Of a DNA stretch of 64,000 nucleotides, positions 1-13,240 are shown piece by piece. The stretch spans positions 1,651,731 through 1,715,730 of the forward strand of contig VXBM01000056.1 in assembly GCA_013400155.1 (NCBI GenBank), in the 5' to 3' direction. Under the pieces are notes generated by a model, which was not told where the DNA came from, made no database searches, and worked only from the letters and a program-made list of their open reading frames with translations. Each line of letters opens with the position of its first letter. Positions within the stretch are counted from its first letter, which is position 1. This DNA comes from Helopsaltes ochotensis. Its lineage: Eukaryota > Chordata > Aves > Passeriformes > Locustellidae. The position numbers and the translations under genes were made by a program.

Positions 1-151
1 CCTCCTCCTCCTCCCGGGGGATGGGCCGGGGGTGCCCGGCCGGGTGCGCGCCCCTCTTCCCAGGGAGCTGCCCCCTCCGCGGCTTCTCCCGCCCTTTCCG
101 TGGGCTCCTTAGGCAGCCCCGGTTCTTCGCCGCGGCCGGGTGTGCGAGACT
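1..151. promoter_or_regulatory. CpG island, truncated by the window edge
   Basis: The first 151 bases are very GC-rich and hold about 16 CpG dinucleotides. CpG then becomes rare for tens of kilobases. In vertebrates such an island usually marks a promoter and first exon. The transition to AT-rich sequence at about 150-200 is abrupt, as expected at the 3' edge of an island. I cannot identify the gene: no reading frame here is recognisable, and no splice donor can be chosen with confidence, although a GT in the GC-rich stretch near 140 is possible. Direction of transcription is not determined. If the gene reads rightward, most of this window is its first intron. If it reads leftward, the window is upstream sequence. 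Confidence 0.7.
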
Positions 152-3123
152 TTGAAGAAATACTGAAATTCTGGAGGTTTTACGGGAACTTCCACTTATG
201 TTTTCCTCTTTTAATTTTTCTTCCTGGAATACCCTTTTTTCCCTAATACCAAAATCGGAGCTAAGCAGATAGACCCATCCCATTCCTTCTAGCAGCTTCT
301 CACATGGTAGAATGATTTGAAGCAAAAGGAAACTAAGTTTGGGAGAGGGTTAATACCTCTGCAGCTTCTGACGAAACATTTATCTTCTTTGTATTGATTT
401 CTTCTCAATTTCAGCCCTTGGAGTGATGCCTTTCTCTCTGGTTCTGATATATATTGTATAGTAATTACATCTAGAAGGCAGGCTCCAGGAATGCTGCAGG
501 AAAACAAGCCCTGATGTTGGTTTAATATGACAGTATTGTATGACTTGCTGATTTAGATCAGCGATGTTTGAACCAGATAATATTTGCATTATGGTTCGAA
601 TATGAAGATGGATGCAAGCAGAGGATAGTAGGACGCTTGCAGAGTGTTGGTAAACTCTTTATTTCCAGAAGCCATAAAACAGCTGTGTAATACTCGGGAA
701 TGTTTCAGGGCTGTTCGTTGCTAAAGGTTTGCCTGGAAAGCGAACTATTTTCCAGAAAGGCTTTTATGCCTTTAGTTTATTGTACGGAGCTACCATGTTA
801 GAGCTCGGTGCCTTGCTGGCTCCCGTGAGCTCTCCTGAAGAGCAGCAGTGCCTGGTGTGTGTGCAGCATCACGGGGCGCTGAGGGAAACACCCCGAGAAC
901 GGGGACGCCTCAGACTCTGATCCCGCACATCAGAGATGCCCGAGGCAGGGAAGCTGCAGGGAGGATCTCTGGGCTATAACAGGACATTGCTGCTGACAAC
1001 ATCCAATGGCAAATCATCGGAATTTGTGTTGGCAGGGAATCCCGGCCAGATATTAACCATTTAGTGTCTACCACAAATGCTTCTGTACCTTTAGAAAGTA
1101 TTTTCTAGAGAGGATTAGAGAAGTAAGGTATTTGTCAGCTTGGTTTTAATTTGTGAACATTTTTCTTCTCTCTGCTTCATATCTAGCTCCCATTATGTGG
1201 AAGAGAGGTCACTACTTGTTTTCTCCCCTGCAAATCACTTTACTTTGTGAGGAAACATAAAGGCTGTTCTTTTCTTTGTCCAGTAACAATAAATGAACCA
1301 TGTGAAAAATAAGTCTTTGCAGTATTTCTTTGTTAGTAGTGTTGTAATAGGGTTTCACTGTGTAAGTAGGTATTTTTGTTGTTCCTTTGGTTGCAGTAAG
1401 AGAAAGGAGTCACTCTGGCAAAAAAAAAAATATGTGGGTAAGGTTTTCCTCTTTCTGAACTGTTTAGTGCATTTCTCTGTGGGCTTGTCGCTACTAATTG
1501 CATTGGTTAATAAATCAAACCAAGACAAGGTAGGAGAAGTTGTTTCCATTGGGGTCTGTTTGCTCATTAATCTAAATTCACAGTACCAAAAATCAGTAAG
1601 ACACAAATATTAGCATTACGGTGATATCCCTACTATCTGATTTCTTGGTGCTTTGCCAAGAGAGAGTAAATATTTTTCGGTAAAGGAAAAAGTACACATT
1701 TATGCGATCTTTTGCTTTTGCAGTCATGTCATCTAAGGATTGACAATTGCTACCATTTTCTTAGGCTAGATGCATAAAAGAAAATTTTCCCGAGTCTAGA
1801 TTAGCTCTTTGGTAGTGAATGAAATTGTTGCTAACCTGGTAACTGCCGAAATGGGTTTTGGATTTTGAATCTTCCTAGATCTGAGCTGAGAGTTTATTTT
1901 GCATGTAACTGAATTCTGCTTGGAGGAAAAATTATACTGGGAGCTATGCCTTGTGAACTAAGTAAATACTACCTCAGATATTTTTAAAGGTATAGAGAAG
2001 ACTGGCTCTGCCTGGTAAAGATTTAACAGGGGAAGGTGCATTGTGCACGTGGAGAAATACGGAATGTACAGGAGAGGGCCCTCCAAGACTTTATTTAGTC
2101 CTGTGGCTTTTATGAAGATGACACTTCGTACATTTTAATTATCCCTTATTTTCCATGGTGTTTCAAAATACGCTCTCTGTTACGGGAAGCTGCTAATGGA
2201 GTCCTTGCAGATAAAGACAGTCAAGTGAGCCCTCCCAGGCTGTAGGAGCTGAGCTTGTGATTTGCTTCTTGGTGGGAAACCCCAGGGAGAGCTTTGCTAT
2301 CGCTTAGAGGGCTTGTGGTTAACGGGGCCTGGACCCGGCTTTCAGTAGTCCTCAAGTATTCACAGGAGCTGTCTGTGCCAGCAGCCAGAGGAAGAGGCTT
2401 CCTGAAGTTGGGAGGGAGGAGGAGGCATCACAGAAGGAAAGGATTTCAGTACGTTCAAAACAAGAAATGAACACGATTTGAGGGTAACTGGAATTCCCTC
2501 AACCGTAATGCAGCATCTACAAACCCTGTATCCACACGGGATGTTGCTCTGCTGGGAAGAACAAAGAGGATTTTTTTGCCTGTGTCTATGAGTTAGGATT
2601 TCTTTTACTGCTCTCTTGTCCCTATACGCTCTCTTTTTTGTCTAGAAAAGTAGGATGTAAAGGTTTCTCATCCTGTTGGGAAAAGGGGTATCTTAGAAGA
2701 GTGGTGAGCTTCTGTGAGCCTAGCAGAAATGTTATGTCCTTCACCCGCCCCACCTGCATCCACACTGGAAATCTTTGTGGAACAAATAGATCCTGCTTGG
2801 TCCCATAAAAAAATCACTGGAAATCACCTACTGTTTTCAGTAGGGTGATGGTTTCACTCCCAGTTTCTAGGTCTTTGCTGAGACAAGTGTTGGCTGTACT
2901 GTTATCAAGTTCTGTGAATTTAGTAGTTGGGATTTGTTTTCAATTACAGAAAAGACAGCTAACAGCTCTATCCATCTTATAATCAGTGCTCAAGGACTAA
3001 CATACTTACAGTTTTCTGAAATAACTGTTATTAAAGTTGACTCTAATTTAAATGTTCAAGTTTCATGGTTAAGGAATGACTTCAAACTATTAATCTCAAC
3101 TGTCCTTGGATAAAAGTGCTAAT
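152..3123. other. Non-coding unique sequence next to the CpG island
   Basis: AT-leaning, CpG-poor sequence. Open frames on both strands are under about 110 codons, overlap one another and resemble no protein family I know. No repeat signature is visible apart from a short A-run near 1421. It reads like the 5' part of a long intron or a gene flank. Confidence 0.6.
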
Positions 3124-3154
3124 CATTTGGTTGCTGCTTTTTAGCAGCCAAATG
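3124..3154. repeat. Small imperfect inverted repeat (hairpin)
   Basis: CATTTGG at the left and CCAAATG at the right enclose an inner GCTGC/GCAGC pair around a T-rich loop. The left arm carries three extra bases, giving a bulge. The hairpin is too short for a miRNA precursor and no flanking target duplication is seen. Confidence 0.5.
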
Positions 3155-6100
3155 AACATGTGGCATGATGTGCTCTGAAGCCTAAGGGTCTAGTAATAAC
3201 ACTGTACTTTAGCTAATATATAACTTTAATCGGAGAAATTATGAAAAAACGAGCCTTATTTCTGTTTGCCCAAGTTACTGTGCTTCCATTTTTAACGAGT
3301 TGCTCCTGTGTGTTGATGAAATTGTGATTATTTATGTTTATGGGCCATGCTACTTTAATTCTAAACAATAATTCTAAAGTATTTTAGGAAGTGGAATCTT
3401 ATCTGACAAATGTTTTTTAAAATATGGAGTTATCTGAGGATTTAGATATGCACCATGTGGGTTAATTTAAGGTTTATATATTCCTTCTGGAGACTGCTTG
3501 CTGCTTTAGGTGTCTAAATATCTTTATCAAGTTTTCCCTTCTTCATGAGGCAAACTCATGTCAGTGTTTTCTCCAAGTGAAAATTGTGGATCTGCACCTT
3601 CTTGCACTGGTTGATGGGAATATAACTTCTCACATTGCCAGATACAGCCCAGTTCCACCAGGGAGTACCAGTTTTGTGAACACATCCATGGGCTGGAAGC
3701 AAAGCAGGGAAGGAAGATGTACATTAATGAAGAACCTGGGCTGTGGCAAACTGGAGGTGCCCAACTAGAGAATTAACTTTTGATGAAAGGAACTAGTTTT
3801 AACGTTTGTGTGTCCTAAACCTTTAGAGAGAGAGAGAAAAAAAAAAGCACAGAAGAATGATCCTTGAGTGCTGTTAATTTTTCATTACTCAGTATCTTGT
3901 GCTGATTATTGTGTTATCTGTATTGCAGGGTACAGATTACTTGCCCCAGGGCAAGTCAAATTGTTTTCTTTCTTTCAGTGGTGCTAACAGGTCCTCCGGT
4001 GCTCCACAGTGATTTCAGTGAGGACAAGTGTCCCCTTCAAGGAATCTGGGCTGCACTGGTTGTGTCTCCAAATGCTTGCCTTTCAATGCACACTCATCTT
4101 CTTGAGGCACAGCTGCCAGGACACAGCAGATTCCAGCTTTATGCCTTGAGCTGTCACATATTTGTGGCCTAAGCAGAATCTTTTTCCACCCGGAAAGTGA
4201 ACAGATGAATTAGGGAGCAGATTGCAAGCACAGCAATGATGCTGCTGAGGTACTCCATGGATATTGCTGTTCTTGTCTCATTTTTCCTTTCCCCTGATTT
4301 TACTGCTGAGAAGCTGGAGGCAACACTCGTGGGAATGAACTCCCCACTTTGGAGGAGGAGGAGGAGTGAAGCCACAGGGCAGTGCGGGAAATAGAGAAAG
4401 TGGAAAACTCTCACAGCAGTGTGGATGTAGGCCTAGAGTTAAAAAGACACAAGAATGAGGACATAGAACAGTAAGATTGTGTCTTTGTGCTGTGTAGAGT
4501 TAAGCCTTAGCCAGTAGAAAAATATGTTAAGCAAGATAATAGAAAAGTTTAATAATGAGGCTCTATGCTTTGTTTATAGAAGAGTATAAAAAGTTCCTGA
4601 GTAGCAAGAAATACGAAACAAGCACCTATTGTTAGATTTAAGGTATACCTGTAGTTTTAATGATTGGTTTATGCAGATGCCTGGAAGCTCTTAACAATTT
4701 GCTATTATTTAAAAAACTTTTAAAAGGCCTTTAACTTTTAAAAGGTAACACAGAGAATTCTGACTGCTGTTAGCAAGACGAGAGCTGTTGCCATCTTTTG
4801 TGTCTCACCCTGTACTGAGGCTGATGTTACGATAAAGCTCCAGGAACATCTCCCTGCAGTCCTGTCCCGTTATTTGGAAATCAGATCCAACAGGCAGTAA
4901 GGAAGCTCAGAAGTTCATGCAATCACTGTAAGATTTGTTTTGCTACACTGAATGGCTCACCTTACAGCAATTTGAATTGGTATTCGAGTGAACTATGGTT
5001 AAAGTAAAATCAGTTAGTGTATGGCCTTTTTTCTTTTTTAATTTAATGCGGTTTTATTCTGTATCTCCAAGTTTGCTTGGGAGTTGAAGTACTAGTGCTC
5101 TTAATTACCAAGTAATTTGAATAATGATGAACCATTTTCTAGAACTTAAAACATGACTGCATCATGCACCTGCCAGCCGTACTGGCATATAAAATCTCAA
5201 TTGACATGGATGTTGCAGTTTTTCTATGCATAAATGCTGCAGTGATGCCTGATAGATGTTTATCCTGTCCAGTGCCTGCTTTGAGGGACTTTGCATTCGT
5301 AGTATGGGGGATTTCTAAAGAAAATCTAGGTGTTTTGAGACTTGGATGCTTAGCTTAGGAAAGCTCCTTTGAAAAGTCCTTTTCTCTGCTTGCAGCAATG
5401 TAATGAATGAAACCTTGAGCCCTGAAGAGCTGCAGTGGTATTTAGGAGCAAAATGCAGGGTGTTATTTGGTCTTGTGGCAGCTGCTTTGTTCTCTTTTTT
5501 TTGAAATAAAATGTGCCTGTCTCCCTGACAGAGTGCTGTTAAAAGTTCTGTTGGGAGTCAGTTTATTCCGCTGACAGGGAAGGAAAGCTATCTGATAACT
5601 TCTCACGGGCAAAGTGAAAAGTTGTTCAGTTTTCCCACACCTCACTCTTTCAATCTTCTGTCCTTGCAGGAGGCTTGTAAGAGACATAGGAAATGCTGTA
5701 ATACTTGCTTTAATCAAAGCAGCACCGTGTCCTTTTCTTGCTCCTGTGAAAGTATCTGCTATTTGGGTTTTGTTGGAAATCCAACAATAGTCTGAAGTCT
5801 CAAACCTGGAGTTTCTCTGAGAGGTTGTCAGGCTGGTTGATGACCCAGGGTGGAAGAGGACTTCAGTGTAAGAAGAGGTGAACACTGAATAAGCAGGATA
5901 TGATGGTAATGTTGTGCCAATGCACTGCATAAGTAATTTTTCTAGTGCAGAGGTAAATAGAAACAGTTCTGTCCTGACCCATGTTGATGGTCCTCAGCTG
6001 AAAGCAAATGACTTTCTTTTAGTCTCTACATTTCTTTGAAACAAGAGTGTCCCTAAAGTAACTCCCATCACTGAGGACCACTCTCTGCCTTTGTATCAGT

Positions 6101-9082
6101 TTGGTGTGCTTAGAAATGCTTCCCTGAATAATCTTTTCTCCCTTTCCCCAGCTCCCTTCTCCCCTTCTCGATTGTGCAATAATTTGGTTTGTGTCTTAGG
6201 AGGTAGTGAAGTTCGTGATACATATCTCAAAATAAATAGGTTTTGACAAAGATCTTTTTAGGGCAAGTTTAGTGATTTTTTTTTTTTTAGACATGTGTTT
6301 AATATAAACTTCTGGGTAGTGGCCTCAGTGTGAGGCATGTGTCCAGCCGTCCCTCCCCATTCCCAACTCCCTGGAAGCAATAAAGATACCTAGTAGCTTT
6401 CAAATAATTAACTACAGATCTACATTGCTATCAAAATTGAGTTTAAGGATTAAATTTTCTGTAGACTTTCATTGGCATTTAGATTACTGAGGTGCTTTTA
6501 GACTTCCGGAGATTATGGTATAGATTTACTGCAGTCAAAGTAGAAATGAGGGATTGGGCAGCATGTCTGTCTCTTAAACATTGCACCGATTCACTGGAGA
6601 GCAGAGGGAACCAGCTGAATGTCTCTTCTTGCTGGCCTCTATTCTACTTGTAGGTAGTTGACTTACTGTTACAGTGCAGTAGCTAGTGTATTTAGTATTT
6701 AAATCCGTGCTTAAAATGCAACTAAAATTTGCCTGTTGACAGCAGTTGCATCATATTTTAATTGGTGAGAAGTGCTAATGGAGTGTTCAGGTTCTAAAAT
6801 TAGTTGTTTATTTTTCCTTCTTTGCCCAAGGGTTTTGCATCAGATTATCTGGTTTCTGTATAACTGTTTGTGTTCTGAAGTGACACCTTTGTACAGTTTT
6901 AGCTATTTAAGTAAGTGTTAAAAGTTTGTGCTCAGCGACAGCAGTTTCAGAAACTGTGACTTTTTAAATTGTTTCTTACTACATTGTTTATGCAAAATGC
7001 TTCCCTCCTGTTTACTGAGAATTAATTTATTGTTATATTTGCAAAGTGGGGGTGCAAAATGTGCGAGTTCTCTCTATAGTGTCTTCTCTTGGTGCAATGG
7101 CAGGTCCTCAGCTGCTGCACAGTCATGGCACAGCTGCTGCTGTTGCTGTGGCAGCTTTCACCAGGTGAGGATATGTCCCATAACCCTCAACATGACATTA
7201 TTCTGAAACACAATCATGCTTGTTATTGTCAATATTCCCATTGGGTGGCCTTGTATCAAAGGAGTGCTGTTTTAATACTGTCTTTATACATCTCTGAAAG
7301 TTTTTCTTTTACTGTGTGATGAAATGCAAAACCACCTCTTAGTATGAGTCTGCCTGTGGTGAAGCAGAGATGTCCAGTCTGTGCATTAAAATTCTGGGTT
7401 TCTGGAGGATGCTTTATCATATGTTATCAGTCCTTGGAATTGTTGTCAGTTCTGTCTTTTAAATCAATTGTTTGTTTGGTGCCCATTTTGAAATTATACC
7501 AAACTTCTTTCTGTGAACAAAGTAGTTACCAAAATAGATAAGCCACCAAAAAAAGTGGTGCTTGAATTACTGAACATCAAACTACAAATTTACAACTACT
7601 TTAGCAACTGTCTCGTGTTTCACTTTTCTCTACTAGCTTAAAGAGCCCTCTGGTATTTCCTTACCATGAGAATACTTGCACATTAGGATCAAACCAGGTT
7701 ACAATGTCCTGATTAACCCAGTGACCTGAACCCCACAAGCCCTTTGCTATGAGATTTTATCCAGTCCTTGAAATCTTTTTTGTCAGTCCTTTTTTTTTTT
7801 TTTCTTGCTTTTCTCCTTTTTTTTTTTTTTTTCTTTAGAAAGGTGCACACCAGAGCTGAACACTGGTCTTGTTTCATATTATGTATGTGCAATGCTATTG
7901 CCCTTTCTGTTTGTCCAGGGATTTTAGTGGCCTATTTTTCTGCCACAGCAAGGAAGCTCATGTTGATTGTTTGCCTAGTATGACTTCCAGATCATTATTG
8001 GAGTCAGTGCTGAACAAAGGACTCTGCTATTTAGTGGATGTGGCCTGGATCGCTGATTCTTAGGATTTTTAACTTTATTTTCATAAACTCTTTGAATTCA
8101 TCTTCTTTCTCCCTCCCTATGTGGCTTGAATGCTGCTATAATGGCAATTTAAAAATAGAAAGAAAGGCTTAAGTCCTCTGCAGTCTTAGTGTCTCAGATA
8201 ATTTCTTCTGGTTTTGTTTGTTTGTTTTTCTAAGCCCAGCAGTTTGAAAGAGAGTAGCAATCCATGCATCCTCTACCAGCCCAGGTGATGTGGAGTTATC
8301 TAAAGAGGGTGACTCAGGCTTTGACTTCTGTCAGACATTGCACACTGGAGGTTTCACACAGCTCCAGAACCTGCTGGGGACTTCTGGCCACACTTCCCAC
8401 CCTTGTGTGATGACCCGGGTGTGGGTAAGAGATGACCTTCATCAGAGGCTTGGAGGGGGTGTTGCAGGGTGCGTGCAATCCCAAGGAGGCAGTAGGTTTC
8501 CTAGGAATATGCATGAGGGTTTGCTGGCCATACCCTCACCCTGTTACTGTTAATCTGGTTTTGGTAGAAAGTGTTTCTTTTCCTGCTCTGCTGGAAGTGG
8601 GCGGGGGGACTGGATATTGAGCTGTTTGCCAGAATTTAGATCTGCTGGGTTACTGTGACCTTGTTTTCATTGAGGTGGCCTCCATTGCATGCTTTCAGCT
8701 TTTTGCCTTGATTGTGTCTGATTAGCATCATGTATTGAATGAGGAAAAAACTGTCCCTTCTCCCTCAGCTGATATTACCTGGGAAGAGCCTAAGGTATGC
8801 AAAGGTATGTGAGAAAGCGGAGAGATATGTATGGCAAAATGAGAGGGGGAAACCTGCCTTCCAAATATAGGAGCCTTCGCAAAAACCGCTGAGAACACCT
8901 GATCCCTACCTACCTGGTAACGTTGGCTCAAGTTCTGGCGTGCTGGAAGGATCATAAATCATGCTTGATCAATCCTGATGTTGTGGTGTGCTTCAGGGAA
9001 GGCCCTGGCAGTGCATGCTGTCTGGAGAGCAGAGCAGAGTGACCAGGCAGTTTGCCAGGAAGGTTTTAATTAGCCTTTAACG
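3155..9082. other. Non-coding unique sequence
   Basis: About 6 kb without a supported gene. The longest open stretch is 155 codons on the minus strand at 5463-5930. It has no recognisable domain or signal peptide and no exon-like boundaries. The T-rich tract at 7790-7832 is listed separately. No transposon signature is recognised. Confidence 0.55.
7790..7832. repeat. T-rich low-complexity tract
   Basis: Runs of 14 T (7790-7803) and 16 T (7817-7832) are separated by a short pyrimidine-rich segment. This is a simple polypyrimidine tract. The following CTTTAG could look like a splice acceptor, but no supportable exon follows. Confidence 0.9.
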
Positions 9083-9131
9083 TGATGGGCTGGATGGCCA
9101 TCCCCAAAAGTCCCTTCTAGTGCTGCAGTGT
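9083..9131 (+). mobile_element. Possible CR1 3'-end remnant
   Basis: The sequence around GGGCTGGATGGCCATCCCC followed by AAAAGTCCCTTCTAG resembles the degenerate 3' end of CR1 LINEs, which commonly carry a 'TGGA.GA..CC...AGGTCCCTTCCA' type motif. The terminal ATTCTGTG-type repeat is not evident, so the call is weak. It could be chance similarity. Confidence 0.3.
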
Positions 9132-12100
9132 GCTGCACACGCTCTTGCTGTGCACCCTGATCCCTGCTGTGTCCCTGCTGGCTCTGGAGGCTGCAGCGCA
9201 GTGGGTCAGAGCTGCTGCAGCCTGGCAGGCTGGAGCTGCAGGCTCCTGTGCAGGGATTGCAGGGATTGCAGGGATTGCAGGGATGGGCAGCGTGCTGCTG
9301 CTGCTGGGACCTGCTGGAGCGTGGAGCCTGCGAGCAATGGTAATAGGAACGTATTTCAATTTGTTACCCATTCTCCTGTATCAAGATTGGACTACTTCTG
9401 TTCTGTTCCACATGTGCATCACTTGGGGAAACATGCTGATAGTACTAAACATTTAATTGCTTCTCTTGATTTTATTTGTAAATTAGAATCTAGAGGATCT
9501 GTAAGGAAAAAAAAACTCCAGAGCTTAATTGGGCAACATTTTAGAATAGCTAAAGAAAAGAGAACGTAGCTCTCCAGCTTTTGGAGTTGAGACAAATGCA
9601 AACTTACTTATTGATCCATACATATGATATCATATTTTAACTACTGTCTAAACTGGAGGTCATCTCTACACTAGATTGCTTAAGAATCTGTCTATCTTAT
9701 CACATCTTGTACTCATTTATAGTTGTTTCCATTTCTGGCTTTGTTGGAGAGACAGCTAGTGTTTCAACCTAAATTAAAATCAATAAGAAGCAATTTCGTT
9801 TGTTTTTTAACTACTAGAGCAGACTTTTTTTTTTTAGTGAGTCTCTGTATGTTCAGCTAAGTCACTTGGTTCTTTCCATCAGATAAATGCCAGGCCTCAT
9901 TAATTCCTAATTTTTGCATATGTAGGAATTGGTTTATTTTCCAATGTACCTAACAAAATGTCAAATATGATTTAAAAATAAGCACTTACTCTAAGTCATC
10001 ACTGAGAAATAAATGCAGTAAAAAAATACTTGGCAGCTAGAAGTAGTTTAAAAATATCTCGGGGGCTGTAGTGAATGCTGAGACCCTGGAGTCCTGCACT
10101 GGCAAGGTGGGAGCTCAGGCTTTCCCTGGCACATTTGGGCAGTGATCTGCAGGGATGACTTCCAGTGGAAAAAGCAGAGTCTGGGTCTCTGTGTTTTCAG
10201 TCTTTGGCTAGGATATTTCTGCATTATGCCAATTCATGTAAGAAGCTGTTGTGTTGTCAGCTGGCTTTTACCCCACAGCCAGCAGATTGCCAGCAATAAC
10301 AATTACCCTGAGTCAAATTCAACATGGAATTCACACTGCAGCAGTGCCGGGGATTCCCAGGTAAGGCAATGGTGAGCCATCATGTAATATTAGAGAAAAT
10401 ATCTGAAGGCAGTGCTCTGATGAAATGTCCAAAAGAGGAAGTGTTGCTGCTCTTGTGAGTTGATCACAGGGTGCAGGAAATCATTCTTGCTGGTTTGCTG
10501 GAAAAATAAATGACCGTATTTTTGTCATGTGGTTCTTTGGGTTGTTGTGATCTTGCTCAATGCTTCTTGTATTTTAAGAAATGTTGAAGAATTCCTGGAA
10601 TGCTTAATTCTGAGTACAAGGACCTTTTGCTTGGTCTAAATCTCATTTCCTGTTTGACTTTCCTTTGAAGTGCCTAAGTGTTATGAGATACCTGTTATTT
10701 AATTTCTTGGGTTCATTTTTCTCTCACCTTTTCTTTTCCTTCCCCTTGCTTTGATTCAGATATGTTTATGAGTTAAGGAAGAGGGCAAACCAAGGGCAAG
10801 AAAAGGCAGTTCTGGCTACCCTGGTAATCAAAGCAAGAGACTGTTCTCTTAAGTTAACAGCTAAAGTAGTGTTTTGTAGGAACAAAACGTAGTTAGTAGC
10901 TAGGTGACATGATGAAGAGCACATTTCCTTCTCCCTTGGAGGCAGCACAGGAACTGTGTGCGAATTTCTTGAATTTGGTAACAAAACAGCAGCCCATTTC
11001 TTTTTAACTAGTAACTTAAAACCGCACAGCAATTCATGTTTATGTGCCAAGAAACCAGCTGTGTTTAAAAATATATAAACACACCTGGGATACAGTGATC
11101 CAGGGATGGAAGGTAAAAGTGACTTGTCCCCATGCTAGTGACGCTTATCTTAAGTGAATCCCAAGCCATGGTTCAATGTAAGGGTAATACATCACAGTAC
11201 AAACAGATGCTCTGCCAAAAAGGTAATTAATACTTCATGTCAAACACTATCTACATGTACTGTTTTCCCTATTTCATGCTCTTAAGCAGTGTGACCTTCG
11301 CTTTCAACAATTAGTTTCCAAGGTGAAAACCAACTTGGGAAGAAAATTAACTTTTTTCATTGGCTCTGAGGAGTCTTACAGTTTCACTGTAGTCTTGACT
11401 ACACCTTCACACTGTTCAGTTTTGAGTTCTGTCTTGATCAGTGACTCTTCATGCCTGTAGTTTGAGATTGCATTCCTCTGTTCACTCCTGTATTTGGGAG
11501 ATGTGATCAGGCTTTTTGGGTGCAGAGACAGATGAGGTTTGTAAGATGCACACTGTCAATTAGTAACAACTCCAACTTGTCTCATTTGCACCCTATCAGT
11601 AATAACTTCACTTGCTAAAAAGCTGAAGATCAGGAGAGAATTATTAATGTGCCTGACACTTGTGCTTTCAGTTGAATTGAGACTATAAGCCCTTTATTTA
11701 TGCAATAAAACAGTGCTCTTTCTTTGGAAAACCAGGTGTTTCTAAACTATGTACGCTGAGTATGAGACATACATACAGTTTGATTTTTACAGTCTCTTTG
11801 CTTCTGATTTGCCTTTTTGCTTCTGTTTGTGTAGTGAAGGAGTAAAGGCCATCCTGGAGTTTGCTGCTTTCAGTTGTATTCATGGGAAATTATGTTGAAG
11901 CATGTGGGCCTTACTGGAAGTGTCCTTTCTTGGTGAGGTGGACATGAAATACATGGCTTTGGTGAACACCATTTCTACTGGCTGGCTGGGGCATGCAATA
12001 GTGAGTGAAATAAAGGATCTAAAGCCAGGGCTAGTGTCCTGTCTGCTCTGGAAAACTGATGAACTATCTAGTGCTTACCTTGGTGCCTTTCACTGACATT

Positions 12101-12945
12101 TGCTGTGATTGATACAAGCAGCATCAGCAAAAACTGGACCTTTCTGCCTGCCCTCGCCGTCTTCAGACATGTGCTCTGTGAGAGGCCTGCTCACCTCTTT
12201 GTTTTATGATGTGACTCTGCTCTTCTGCCTTCCACGATGACATTGCAGTGGTGCCAAGGTGGTTGTGAAGGAGCTAATGCTGTGGGTTTGGATATATAAC
12301 AAAAAAGAGCTCCAGAGACCTTTCGGCTGGACTTTAAAGGATAATGCAGTTTTAGTGTCTTTAGTGTTTGCAGCATCTCATAGAAATACCTCAGACTGAA
12401 GAACTGTGTATTATTCAGCACTATCAATAACTTCAGAGAGCTGCTTTGCTATTCCTTTGTCCTTTCATTCTTGTCTGTTTTCCACTAATGACTTGTTCTG
12501 ATGGCCACTGCTCTGTGGTTCTGGATTGTTTTTGCCGTGTGAGTTCCTGAGTCGTTCTCCTTGGCTACAAAACCAAAACCCAGCACGAGGTGCAGTGCTG
12601 CCTTCCTGAGCACTGTGCTGTCCTTGCTGTAGGCATCTGCCTCTCATCTGCAGGAATCCTGCCACTGGGACCAGGGGCTCCTTCCTTTGCCCTGTCCCTC
12701 TCTGGTGTAGCTGGGCCTTTTCACTCAGGCAGTGTTTGCTGTCCAGGCCTCAGTTTGGGTTCCTGGATGCATGGCTGTGGTAACTGTGTCATCCATCCCC
12801 CTGGAGCTGAGCAGCTGGAGCAGTTTTCCATACACCTGGACCTCATTTCTCAGATATTTATCATCTCTGGTAAGGAGGATGCTCTGATGCTTTTGGATCA
12901 CTGTCTGGTCTGTTGAGCACTCCTAAGGTCCTAAGTTGCTATATG
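9132..12945. other. Non-coding sequence, GC-rich at its start
   Basis: The first ~200 bases are GC-rich and CTG/CAG-rich, and they include the 9-mer tandem repeat at 9251-9284. This explains the overlapping alanine- and cysteine-rich open frames there on both strands, the usual sign of low-complexity DNA rather than a gene. The remainder is ordinary AT-leaning sequence with no recognised gene or repeat. Confidence 0.55.
9251..9284. repeat. Short minisatellite, 9-bp unit CAGGGATTG
   Basis: Three perfect copies of CAGGGATTG at 9251-9277 are followed by a partial fourth (CAGGGAT). Because the unit is 9 bp, the array encodes a repeating tripeptide in any frame, which accounts for the periodic open frames over it. 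Confidence 0.9.
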
Positions 12946-12973
12946 TTTTATTTATTTATTTATTTATTTATTT
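12946..12973. repeat. (TTTA)n microsatellite
   Basis: An uninterrupted tetranucleotide TTTA array of roughly seven units, ending at TTTG. Simple sequence repeat. Confidence 0.9.
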
Positions 12974-13184
12974 GTGAATACAACTGCTTTTAAATACTGG
13001 CGTAATAATAATTAAGCTTAGGAATTATATACTGGAATGGGTTTCTTCCATTAGTAAAGCAGTAGTGGAATGAAACAAATATTCAGCAGATATTGTAGTA
13101 GTAGAGTAGAACTGACTTTTCCCTGGGGATTCATAATGTGTGTCTGAATCCATAATCAGAGACACTGTCACAAAATCAGTTTGG

Positions 13185-13185
<1 letters not shown>

Positions 13186-13236
<51 letters not shown>
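13186..13236. repeat. Poly(T) tract of 51 T
   Basis: An uninterrupted run of 51 T, unusually long for the background here. On the minus strand it reads as poly(A), so it might be the tail of a retroposed sequence lying at higher coordinates. A 10-bp direct repeat, ATCAGTTTGG, lies next to the tract (13175-13184) and again at 13723-13732, which would be consistent with a target-site duplication. The sequence between matches no gene I recognise. A simple homopolymer expansion is the alternative, and the exact length of such a run is often uncertain in assemblies. Confidence 0.9.

Positions 13237-13240
<4 letters not shown>

Noticed and set aside
5463..5930. 155-codon minus-strand open frame
   Set aside because: No domain, no exon-like boundaries, and composition typical of random AT-leaning DNA.
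7100..7170. Possible exon with a CAG acceptor and CAGGTGAGG donor-like sequence
   Set aside because: The donor match is good, but the enclosed CTG-rich sequence has no conserved coding pattern or recognisable product. The match is not enough to call an exon.
7790..7840. Strong polypyrimidine tract followed by TTTAG, like a splice acceptor
   Set aside because: No supportable exon follows. The downstream frame is unrecognisable.
9117..9569. Overlapping Ala/Cys-rich open frames on both strands, including a repeated Ile-Ala-Gly pattern
   Set aside because: Explained by the 9-bp tandem repeat and CTG-rich low-complexity DNA.
9622..9635. 14-bp palindrome ATATGATATCATAT
   Set aside because: Palindromes of this length are expected several times by chance in AT-rich DNA of this size.
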